Shown here: one piece after another, positions 24,701 to 37,194 of the stretch | How the letters are laid out: the number at the start of each line of letters is the position of its first letter | Numbering within the stretch: the stretch's first letter is position 1 | DNA from: Sinohyriopsis cumingii | Lineage: Eukaryota; Mollusca; Bivalvia; Unionida; Unionidae | Length of the DNA: 64,000 nt | NCBI GenBank assembly: GCA_028554795.2 | Contig: CM068827.1 | Location: 138,266,268 to 138,330,267 of the forward strand | Direction of reading: 5' to 3' | Notes under the pieces: generated by a model | Told to the model about the DNA's origin: nothing | Database searches by the model: none | Seen by the model: only the letters and a program-made list of their open reading frames with translations | Translations under genes and position numbers: made by a program

Positions 24701-27700
24701 GGCTTTACTTTGTTGAAACAAATTTTGGGTGATGTAAACGACACTGGCATTACGGTGATGCCCTTTGCGCGTAAACCACAGTTTAATTTCTTCTTCGTCT
24801 TCTCCTAACATGTCGTCGAAAATGACCAAATGGGTTTGACGGGAGTCAAAGACGATGCCGTCGTCTTCTTTAGGAATGCCTTCCACAAACACGATGGAAT
24901 CGCCTTGACTTTCTCGCAAGAGGCTGTACGCCGATTGCCACTCTTTGTAACACCACACGATCCGCTGAGGTGGTCGATCGATCAAATGATGTTTATGTTC
25001 GATTAAACGTTTGACAAATTCGGTTTTGCCTGAACCGCTAGGTCCAGCAATGAGCATGTTAAAGGGATGGCGAAGATACAAAGCCTCCCAAGTGGCACGA
25101 TCTAAGTGTTCGTCGATGACTTTGACAGTGGAGGAAGAGGGAGCAGAGACAGCAGAGGTAGCCATAGTGTCAGAAATGTCACTTGTGACACGAAAACAAA
25201 CAAGACAAGAGTTTATATACCTTTTTCAGAACACGTTTATTGAATGTTTTAAACATGAATACAAAAGACAAAAATACATAAAAGCCAAAGGCTTAAGTAC
25301 AAGGATAAAAGGCACATGATAACCATTAACGTGGAATAAACACAAGTGTCTGTACAACATGTTTTGGGTAAAGTTCTGACCAGTTCTATAGTAGGGGGTA
25401 AGGTCACACAAGTGTCCTCCCGAAAGGGTCTTTCAGGCCTGTCCACGACGGTCCTGTCCTGGGTGACGGGTTCTTCTGGCACCGTCACTAACACAGGTTG
25501 AAAAGTAACTTTTTTCCTTGAACAACTCTCGTGCATACTGGGCCACTTCTTGGGTCCAAGCCTCAAAATCTCATTCTTTCCAGGCACGGACATCTGTCCA
25601 ATGGGGGTGTAAGTCACACGCTACACACACATCGTCATACACCTCTTGGGTAGCTAAAAGTTGACGAATCTTTTTTTCCTGTAGAGGTCGAGAAGTATCC
25701 AGATGAAACCGTAAGGCTTTGAGCAAAAGGAGTTTTTCGTGACCATTTAAGGCCATGGGGGTGTGGTAAGTACTGATCGTAAAGAGTCCACAAAGAATCG
25801 GCTGGTAAACGAAATCCCAGAAAACAAGTCACTAAGACACACACTATGTGTCGACCCAAATTGAATGGATACAGCCCTTGTAATAATCGATGGTAATGAT
25901 CCACGGTTTGAATATGGTCATTGAGTTCCTTCCACGGAATCTGTTGGATTACATGTGATAAAAGTCGTGGCATGGCAGCCTGTTTTTATAGTCTCTTTGT
26001 TTCGAAAAGAATACACGTACTTTCTAGCCAGAGATCTTCGTTTTCCAGCGGGGAATTTAAATGTTGCATACTGTAACCGAAACGTCAGAGATCGTTTAGA
26101 AGTTTCCTCTTCCGCTAAGTAGATTCCACGTAAAATATGTCGGTAATCCTTTACCTTGTCTTCTTCAATGTATTGCTGTAGGTGAATCTCGAAGTAACCT
26201 AAATAATCAACACGTGGATCATCGGGGTCATGGAAGTATTGAACAAGGTCTGACCACTGAAACAATTTCTGACGAATCAGCTCTCTTATACCATTCAGGT
26301 ACCAGTGGTTAAAGATCTGGTGACGTAACGGATGCAACTGTTCTTTACGTTTGACTTGTATTTTGACCAGCTCTCGGTAAATGCGTTCTCTCAACTCCAC
26401 AGGTAAAGCACGAATGTTCTCTAGCAAAGTATCCATGAATAGGTCATACTAAATCCTCTTTTGTCTGACACAAGAAATGTACTGTTTGCACAGACATAGT
26501 TTTAATTCATTGTCGAATCGAAATCGTTTAGTCACTAATTTACACATTACAATTCGTTCAGAAGTTTCCTCTTTCACTAAGTTGACATTGTGTAAAAGAT
26601 GTCGGTAATTCGTTAACTCTTCCTCTGGAATTCGATGCAGTACGTTTACATTGTAGAAGATAGAATCATCAATAGCAAACCAATCCTTTTTAAAACCAGG
26701 GGGTTGTTGACCAATGTCTGTCCAATGGAACACTTTCAACTGAATCAGTCCTTTTATAGCATTCAGGTACCAGTGGTTCAAACACCGGTGACGTAACGGA
26801 TGCAATTGTTCTTTACGTTTGACTTGTATTTTGACCAGCTCTCGATAAATGAGTTCTCTCAACTCCACAGGCAAAGCACGAATGTTCTCGTATAAAGTAT
26901 CCATGAACAGATTATGGTAAGTTACTTCAGTGTCTCGGTCCCACTAAGGGTAAGTAATGACAATTCGGTGACCATCGAGCATGTTCTACGTAGGCCGAAT
27001 CTTGCGGTTCCCAGTGGCGAAGTGACACACCGCAACTGAAGCACTTGACTTTATCTCCTTCGCCCAAGTAGAACAATCCGGCTCTGGCTAATTCTTCGGG
27101 GGTCGGTCCTCCCAGATACTTAGACCATTTTCCTTTGAACGATTGAAGACGATTTTCAACGTCGCAGTATTCCGACAAACGCACAGGAAACGAATATTCG
27201 TCTTTCACAGGTTCGTTTCGATGAGGGTTGGGTGACATGAACAGGAGTTTGCTCAGGGCTGGATGACATCCGTAGGGGGGTAAACGTGAAGGTCGACATT
27301 CCCCTTTAAAACGAAACCCAGTAAAATGTCCAAGAGGACGAGTGGCATCGCTTTCGCATCCCTCAGGTTTAACACGCACAGCATCACTTTCCATGATAGG
27401 GGTAGTGAGAACAAAGTTCCCATGATGCTTTACAGCATCGCTAAGGTCACAACGTACAGCATCGTACCCATCGCAAGGCTCACAATCGCACTCGTCTGCA
27501 AACTCTGTTACGCAATTACAATGGTAACCACATGGACAATCGCAGTTTCCTTCCGGACATTTTCCGTCGCAATGCCTGGGTCTTATCCATCCAGTATTAG
27601 TCACACTAGAGGAAGATACAACTTTTTTACAATCCCCAAACTGGAACGATGTCTCATTCAAAGTATTCATCTTGTTCGCTCGGTCTTGGTAGTCACAATG

Positions 27701-30700
27701 AACTATCGATCTTGCCTAGAGTTCCTTTTTATATACAGACCAATACCGACGTGTCCATACGGTAAAGTGAAATGATCGGGAAGTCTCACTCGATTCTGGT
27801 ACACGATTTGATAGATTTTTTCCAAAGGTCGACTGACGATGTGGTGAGTGGGTAAACGTACAATCTTGTTCGGTTGGTGAGTGGTCACTTTAAAGTTTCC
27901 ATCCTCTCCCGATTGCAAGGCTTCTTTCAATACCCAAAAGTTCACCACACGACTGGTACGATAATTCAGAATCAATCCTTTCACTTTACACGTCGTGTGC
28001 ACTTCTCCTTGTGGGTCCTGGTATTCGTAGCCGTAATTTTTGGGACCACCACTGACGAAACTTAGAATCTTGTCGTCGGGATGCTCGTCTGCCCAGGATA
28101 CTAAACGGTCTCCCTCGATGTCAGGGTGCTGTTGACTCGGGTGATGGATGTAAATGCAACTGTCCGTGTCAAAGTACAGGACGCGTTCCCCTAACAGTTC
28201 TAAAGCTTCGTACAATTTTAAGCGAGCATGAGCTGTCACGTAAGCCGCAATGATGACATTTCCAAAAGGGTCGTCTTGTACAAAGTCCAGATCTTCTTCG
28301 TAATTGACCAAGATCAAACCCTCGCGAACGACGTCCACGTGTTTCATGTATTTGGTTTTGTCGTGAATCATCTGGAAGTAGCGGGAAGGTTCTGTCAAAT
28401 ATTCCGTCTTGGGTAAACACGGACGTTGTGCCATTTTACCCCACAAGCAATTTAACATCACTTTGGCAAACGATCGCCTGCCTTCGTTTTTCTCGATGTG
28501 GTCTAAAGAGATGCCTTCTTGTTCATAGTATTTCTCTTTGAATTTTATTTGGTCTTCGGGAGTGTGACACCAGGAAGGATAGCCGCTGGCTTCTTGCTTC
28601 AGTTTCAAAAAGGCATCCACGTAGTCGGCGAAAATGCCTTTCTGACTGGGTTGACCCTTGTGGTATTGTTGTGTCTTGGGAAAGTGACAAATTTCGTACA
28701 CTTCTAACAGTTGGTATCCCATGTCCAGAGCTTTGAACAATTCTACGCTGACCCAGGTTTCCGTCAAGGCCCGTTCTTCCTGGGTGTGCTGACAAGGTTG
28801 GTCTTGGTTGCACGTTTCGGCACAAGTACGACACAAAGGAAACATCAGTTTGCCTTGGCAATGGTGAGGTAAGACGGGATGGTATAGGTTCGTGGGAGGC
28901 AAAACTTTGCACTTGATCAAGCCTTCGTATTGTCGAATGTTTTTCAGGTCGATGTATTCCGTCAACAACTGTGGGTGCCCTGCAGGAAAGCGACAATATT
29001 TGCACACGTAGGGATACATCGAACACACGTCCAAGTATTTGATTTCTTCTCCTTTCTCTTCGTCGGCTTGGTACAGCAAACAGGTGGCATTGGTTCTTCC
29101 TCCGTACAAACTATCCCTCGGGTTCAGCGGGTCCATGAACTGGTAACTTTCCACGAGGTGTTTAAATTCGGGATCGGTTTTCATACGGTGATCGTACTCG
29201 TGTTCCCACATTTCCACCACTTGGTATCCTTCCTGTTCTAAATTTAGGCGTCGTTGACAAGTAGCCTGGTACAAGTCTTCCATGGTTTGTTGTAAAAACT
29301 GATTTTTAGTGCCACGGTCAGGGTAACAGACGGGACATCCGTGAAATAAAGAACCGTTAAACTCGTACACGATCTTGGGGTTTTCTAAGTCCCAGCCATC
29401 GACCGAATGCGTTCCGATGGTCTTTTCGCCTCCTCCGTTGCGGGCATGCTGAATCCATTTGTCTTCCTTTTCGCACAAGTAATGTAACCAACGTAGGGCT
29501 TTGACCGAGTATTGACGTTTGACAAAGTGGATCGTTTGAGGACTGATGACAGCCACGGTCTTTTCAGGCATGAATCGTTGTCGATATACTAAGGAACACG
29601 CTTTGGCAATGGTGCAAGCTTCTTTCAAAGGATCGACCCCTCCGTGTTCCATGAACAGTTCTCGAAATTTTCCACAGCAACGTCGTAAAATGTCCACGTC
29701 GGAACGACAATACTTTAACATTTCTTCCTGAAAGTCGAAAGGGTCGAAGGCGTGAGCCTGGTACCAAGGGTAGATAGCTTCTCGTTGTTCGGTACGCATG
29801 TTGTCGGGGTCGTAATAGTGAGCCTCAGGTAAATGGGGTAGAAAGGCGTGTTGATTGGCTTCCGTATTGAAAAAGTGTGGAAAGTACCCTTTAGCCATTT
29901 CTGTCATTCCAAACGTTTTAGGCATTCGGCTCAAAGGCATGTCCAAGTAACTCATCGAATCTTTAAACTGTACTTGTCCCACTTGCATGAAAATGACTTT
30001 GGCTCCGTTCAAAGTCACTTTAGGACGCACAGTGCCTTGTTCCGTATAGTACCTCAAAAGAAACTGTCCATCGTATCCGGAGAAATTGTGAGCCATCACC
30101 GTGGCATGACGATGACAATCTCCGTAACGTTCGATGTCCTCTTGGCTCCACGTCTTGTCGATGGGGTCTAAAACCCATTTAGCAAAATCGGCTAACGTGT
30201 TCGGTCCCCGAAAGATTTTTTCACGCCCTCCGGGAATCTTGCTGCAGTGAGGGCAATGACTGAAGATAGGTTCTTGAATGCACTTCTCGCACGCTCGATG
30301 AGCCACGCAGAAATTAGGAATGTGAATGCCGGTCTCTTGCATGCATTCGAAATCAAAAAAGATGAAATTGCCTTTCTTCTTGTGACCGTCCTCTTTCTCT
30401 GGTGGAGGTTGGTATTTTTGCACGTAGCATTGGTGTTCCAAGTCCACGATGTGGTGACAAATGTGACATTTTTTCTTTCCTGAACATACGTGTGCCTTGA
30501 CATTATTGGTACATAGGCCTTGTCCACACGTAGGGCACAATCTCAGCAGTTGACAAGCACATTTCTGCTGTGAACCTTGCGTCTTCAAATGTTGTTGGTA
30601 ACAGGTAGGGCCGACAAACGTGCGCAGACAAGTTGAACAAGGCACTGGTTTTTCGCTCAGACAGGGTGAAGAGGCCAAACATCCTGAGCATTTCAATCCG

Positions 30701-33700
30701 CAATGTTTGTGTTGCTCTCGATTATTATAACCATGGTCACCGTATCCCAGGAATGAAGTGATACTGGTAATGGTATCGAAATGGTTATCGTGATAATAGA
30801 CATGAATGTATTTTCCGTCCTTAAAGTCTTTCCCTCGAAATAACAGAGACCCACGCATTTCTTGAGGGTACACTTTCAAGGTGTATCGTGGAGCTAGGAC
30901 ATCTTGCAATTTTTGCATTTCAGGAATGCCATAATGTTTGTCTTTGGGCAAGTCGGCTTGTTGCAACAGGAGTTCTGCTTCGTTTCGTTGTTTGGCTCGG
31001 TCCGATTGTCGAATAGTTTTCCAGGCTCTTTTCCATTCTGTCCTGTCGTTCTTGTTGGCATAGGTTCGTCCCACCACGATGGCTCGGGCTAAACACATCT
31101 GGTCTTGAGGGTTGTGAATTTAGACGAGGCTACGCTTAATGCTGCGAAGCTCGTTCACCAATAACATCTTTTTGCGTCCAGTCCCTTGAGGATGAGAGAC
31201 GTGGGTCATGTCCAGTGTGGCTTTTCCATCGGTGATGTCAAACTGGTCATTAGATTGTTGCACGTGTTGAATTTTGTCCATGACTTTGGAAGTGGTCAAT
31301 TCTGCAGGGGTGCTAAACTCGATCCAAACAGGGGATTTCAAACCGTCGTGTTGTATGGACAGTCTCGAGCGATCGTCTTCTTTGGGTTGACATTGTCGCT
31401 TGAGTGTGGTGAGCAAAGAATCCCACACCCCAGTGATGAACCCTTCTGCTTTCTCTAACGGTACTTCGGCCTTGAAATCTTTAAACTTCAACGTGTATTT
31501 GTAAGCCGTGGTTCTAAATTTTCTAGAGGAGCGCTTTTCCCTCTCTCGAATGGAATAGTATTTTTCAGGGTTGACTAAGGGTGGCGAACTTGGTTTAGAG
31601 GGTTTGAATTCTGGTTCACTCATGTCCTCTTCAAAATCACTGGCATGAATTTGTGCCAAGACTTCAGCCCTGGTACGAGGCGATAGATCACGTTTCTGCC
31701 TCTTACTTTCTTCTTCTTCTTTCTTCTCGAATGAATAGGATCGTTTCATCTTGAGTAAAAAACGTCAAATGACTCAAGTTTAAACACCATGGACTAATTT
31801 ATAGTCATGGCAGACCAGCGTATATAAAAGGGTGTGTGTCTTGTCCTTTCACTATTCATTTCACTCTCTAACCGAGTACAACGATGGAAGAGACTAGCCA
31901 AATCGAACGTTTCATCAGAGCTTTGCGAGGGGTCATTAGAAAATTCTCTTCAGACCAGCCGACGGACTACTCTCCTTCCTTTCGAGATAAAAGTCAAGAT
32001 ACTTGTTATATCTGTCAGAAGAAAGGGCATTGGTCTTCAGAGTGTCCAGATCGTCAAAAAAGATAAAAAGGGGCTAGAAAAGACAAAAGTCAAGATACCT
32101 GTTATTATTGTCATGAAAAAGGACATTGGTCTCCAGATTGCCCAAAAAAGAAACAAGAGGAGTCAGAAGAAAACAGGGATTCTTCAGAAGAAGAGAGGGA
32201 TTCTTCAGAAGAAGAGAGGGATTCTTCAGAGGAAGAAAGCAGACAGGTGAAGAAAAAGAAAGAGGAGAAGAAAAGAAGAAGGGAAGAAAGTGAAGAGGAA
32301 GAGGAGGAAAAGACTGTGACGGTGAAGAAATTGAAAAAACAGAGAGACTAAACCAGGAGACAGAAGAAGTCTATGAACTTTTTAAAGTGTTCTGTTGTGA
32401 ATTGTGAATTGGATTGCAACTATGGATAAAAGAATAAATTAATTATATAAGGTAAGTGTCTTTGAGTTATGATTTTAAAATAAGAAGCTACACTCACGCA
32501 CTCATATAAACGTACTATAGGGGTAAAATGTTTTTTTTTTTTTTTTGTTTTGTTTTTGAGTTATTGGCAATTGAAATTGTATTTCTTTTCGAGAGACGTG
32601 GGTGGCCCTGAAAAGGGCCTTTGGTTTTTTTGGTGTAGGGGTGAGTTTAAGCAATCAACTTTAACTGCCTTAAGCCTTTGCCACCGCCAAGGCCTACTTC
32701 TGGACTGCGTAATGTTGATGATGATGATGATTTGGTTGAAATCACTAAGAGTGGTAAGACAGGCTTAGTCACAGGGTTGACGTGTTTAGCTCGGGAAGGT
32801 CGTATTCTCTTCGGTCGTGATAAAGAAGTCTGATACATTTGTTTCAGACTTCTTAACTCCGCTAAAATGTCTAACAGTATCGTGACCGTTTGATTTTCAC
32901 CCTCTTGTTTCTTTGCTGCTACTTCTTCTTCTTCTTGTTTTTTTCTTACCTCTTCTTCTTGCTGCTGTTGCTGTTGCTGTAGGAGAAAAGCTTGTTCCGC
33001 TTCCTTTTGTCGTTGTATAAATTTCTCCAATTCTTCTTTCTGTCTCTGTCTAAAATTCTCCACTTGCGGTAATGAAGAAGGTGACGAAGGTTCCGGAACA
33101 AATTCTTGCGAGGTAAGAAAATCCACAAAATCCCAATTTACCTCTTCTGAAAGTAAGTCCGAGTTCCCTTGGGCGGTCTCCACTGCTGGTGCACCCCAAT
33201 GGATCGTTTTCTGAGTTTCCGTCATGTTGAATCACTGTCGCATAGATTGACTGCACACAGGCGCTAGCGAATCTATATAGACCACGTGACGTCACAGACT
33301 GCTCTCTTCGGATTGGATGCGGACTGACTGAATTTTGTCACGCGTGTTCGGATTGGTGAATGAACTCAATCCGTTTCAATCCTTCCTCTACCTATAAATA
33401 AGCGCAGTTCACTGCATTGATTCACCTGTTCTCGTCGCCTCCAGATGTGGACTACAGTTGAATCATCCACCCTTGTGTCTTCAATGATGTTTAGGACGGA
33501 CATGCTCATGTATGTCCGGTCCAAGTGGACTGTTGTTGATAGGACAGATACTAGTCTATGGATGAGAAGAGTTTACATAGAAAGACAAGGATGTCTCAAG
33601 AGGGTACTTGTGTATGGACCTGCAGATAGAAGGAGTTTAAGAAGAAGAAGATGTGACAGATGCCATCTATGTTAATATTAATATTAACATAAACCCAAAG

Positions 33701-34695
33701 GCCCTTTTCAGGGCCACCCACATTTCTCGAAAAGAGAATGACTTTCGATTGCCTACCCCATTTTTTTTAAAAAAATTTTTATTTTTTTAAAAAAAAATCC
33801 CATGTTCAATTTCCCTTGACGCTATACAGTCCCACCCTGTTTAAATTCCTTTTGACGCTATACAGTCCCCTTTTTCTCCATGTTAAATTCCCTTGAGGCT
33901 ATATGGTCCCACAATTTTTCTCCATGTTAAATTCCCTTGAGGCTATATGGTCCCACGATTTTTCTCCATGTTAAATTTCCATTGAGGTTATAGTGTCCCA
34001 CGATTTTTCTCCATGTTAAATTTCCATTGAGGCTATAGTGTCCCGGGGGGGTGGTCTGTAACGTTAATTCCCATTGAGGCTACGGTATCCCCTTTCACTA
34101 CTCCTGTCATTGTATTATGCACGAACTATGTGAGTACCTACCGTTACATAGTAATGAATATCAATTATTTTGCATCCAATGAGAAAAGACGGCGGTACAG
34201 GAGGTACATGAAGCTTGTAACCGTCCCAGACATCGGTATCCCCTGCAGGTATATGCGGCCGTTTTATTGCATACAGCACATTTCTTACTGTTCTGGTTTT
34301 ACGTCGCGCATGATAGTGTACTTGCTGAAATATACATACAAGATATTATTGAGTCATCTAAAGTTTCAATGGGAATATGACAATTATAACACCATAAATT
34401 AGAGAGCAAAACAAAATTTGTTGGTCGTATTTGTGATACACACTCAGGTTGATATCTGATGTATATTTAAAACATAAAAGATAATACATTATTATTAATG
34501 TTTGTCTCTGAAGAAAATGGACTTCGGTAGAAGTTTATAATTTACGTGATTTCACAAGCTGCAACAGTTTCTTAACTTTCTTCCAAAGTCTCTTTTTTAA
34601 ATGATTAATGCTAATGTAGGAAAAAGTCTGCAAAACGCTGACATAGCGCAACATCGGTATAGTATGCCACTTAGTTATTCAAAGATATCATCAAG

Positions 34696-34765
<70 letters not shown>

Positions 34766-36176
34766 TGGTACTAAGAAAGACAAGTTACCAACCATGACAA
34801 GCTGTGCCTTCGAGCATTCCATCTGCCGGTTGCTGAGGTTAGTAATTTCCGCCCTGAACTTGATGGCTTCCCCAGGCACGTACCCCAGACGATCGGTAGT
34901 AATATTGGCTCTGATTGGCCCGCTCTTGCAACATAGGCAGCATAACGTTTTCTCGTCTGCAATTGTCCCTCCGTTCTGAAAATTGCAGATTCAAACTTAA
35001 ACCCGTATCGTTTTCTTGTACAATTCACATAGATATTGAGGCATTTATATTCCGCGATAGAAACCGCTTTTTGAGGTTTGTTTGTGACGTTCTGTACCAT
35101 TATATCAAATTTCAACAATGAATACATGTATTGTTGTATGAAAATGTCTGCTAATTTTCAAGCTATTTTTAGTTTTCAATAACCATCAATGTACTCTGGA
35201 AGCGACAATATTTTGATAGACAAGTAGTCGTCTGTCTCACATTTTTATGATGCTTCGTTTGTTCATTACGGAACATATATTATGAACAGATTTATCTGTC
35301 CCAACTTATATAATTTAGCGTCAACTTAATTTTTATACTGAGCGAAGCTGGTGTTCTTATGTGTATAACACATTCACATTTTGTGTTATTTACAGTTCAT
35401 CTGTGTAAAGCTTCTTCGCTCGTGAAAAAAGCAATAGAGTATGCTTGAAGAGCCCTCTAATAAGACGTGCTTGACACAGCCAAAACAATTATCAACCATA
35501 CAGGATGATATACAAAGCCTAGAATGTCTCGCCAAATAATGTAAACAGGAAACTTTCAAAGAGAATGCCCAGAAAAATGTGCTTGAGGGAGTACTGGAGA
35601 CTGAACGTGGTGTAATCTGAAAGAAACTGTCATAACATTAAATAGTTAGGATTCTCACTGAAGCACGCTAGAATCTCACTCCAACACGTGTTGGTACAAA
35701 CTGCATAAATTAGCCGAGAGCAAATTGGGAGGTGAAGCAGATCACTTCGTAGTGTTATGCAATTTAATATATAGCTCAAAACGTGATCAACTTATGATGA
35801 CCCTCTCTAAACTTTTAATTAAAGAAGAGGCCGATTTTGTGTTGGGTCGGGGTCGGGTTAAACATTAGAACTTATTAAATGTGTAAATGTTAAATATAAC
35901 AGGAGTTCTGTACCTAGATAAATTCTTCGTATCTACTTACAGCAACGTTTGGCAGCTTATTTAAGTCCAACAGTGATATAACAGTGAAAGGACCCATCGT
36001 CACAAGATCGAAGGCCCACGGTTTGTCAACCGTCACTACCACGGCGTAACGCACGCGTCCGATCACGGCCTCGTACGAGGACGGAATGTTTAGTGGAAGC
36101 TGAAATTTGAACGGGTAGTTGTAGACACCTTGCGGCAAAATAATATCCCCCGAGTGATCAGCCTCTGAAATATGAA

Positions 36177-36255
<79 letters not shown>

Positions 36256-36626
36256 ATTATCATTATTATTAGTATTATTGTTATTATTATTATTATTATT
36301 AAGTAATTGTGAAGTTAGAATGAAGTAGTTAATTTTTGCTCAGTCAGAAAAAGTCCAACATTAAATGTGAGACCTTAAAATGAAACTGAAACATAACTGC
36401 AGAGTAATTAATGTGCCTGTCTTTAGCAACACGCGTTCAATAATTCGCTGTCATTTAGTCAATCAACAATTATCAGCTTAAAGAATAGGTGTTCAAATGG
36501 TGCTGAACAAACACAATATTTTAATATGCTTTTCGACCCATACTTACTTAAAAATTGCATTGCTAACATTATTATTAATTAGACTTTACCCTCTTATTGT
36601 TACAAAATTGCTCAATATCAAAAAGG

Positions 36627-36667
<41 letters not shown>

Positions 36668-37128
36668 AGGTGGGTGTCGCTTGAAGGTTTACGTTTTTGA
36701 ACCAAATGTACGGTTGTGTTAAAATAGCTTTCATGGTTGCTATATACGACTGTAGTCGTCCCATTCTTTGTTTTTCTTCTCTCTGTCCATCTTACATTAG
36801 CATCACCGGAAAAGGTCAATCTTATCTCTAAAAAAAAAACGCACAATAAATAATATGATATGATGTCTTTAAAATAAAACAAATGTAGATGATGATATCA
36901 ACTGTTACCTTACAAAGGAAGATCTCCTTAGATTACATTTTGGAATTTTGTTGAACTGCAATTATTAAATTTCAAAGCTGAACATTGTACCAAAAAAAAA
37001 ACAGAGTTTCAGAGTACTTTATTGACGCAAGAAAATGCGTTGTTCTTGTCGTCAAAAAAAACAAACTATTGTGACAAACAAAGACATTATTACATAAATC
37101 AATGCGCATCGTTATTATACAAAAAACA

Positions 37129-37194
<66 letters not shown>

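Larger units (their letters stand above)
14155..34102 (-). mobile_element. Element A: Polinton/Maverick, 19.9 kb, in ARRDC intron 5
   Basis: It has terminal inverted repeats starting AGTAGTG, a perfect 6-bp target duplication and the full Polinton gene set: protein-primed DNA polymerase B, integrase, packaging ATPase, adenain-like protease, and major and minor capsid proteins. It also carries accessory genes (BIR protein, F-box-like pair, tail-anchored protein, zinc-knuckle protein, small coiled-coil genes). Most genes are on the minus strand, the same sense as the host ARRDC gene. The ends are whole; the coding part is broken, with about ten breaks. The perfect duplication, the near-identical terminal repeats and long open frames suggest a young insertion. 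By eye it is roughly 90% identical to element B over shared genes. Confidence 0.95.

Noticed and set aside
31884-32349. Retrovirus or LTR element because of the zinc knuckles and integrase
   Set aside because: No reverse transcriptase, protease of aspartic type or LTR is present; the protein-primed polymerase, capsid genes and terminal inverted repeats show a Polinton.
14488-33715. Captured histone gene as explanation of the stem-loops
   Set aside because: No histone fold or histone-like sequence is encoded beside any of the loops; the neighbours are coiled-coil or small basic proteins.
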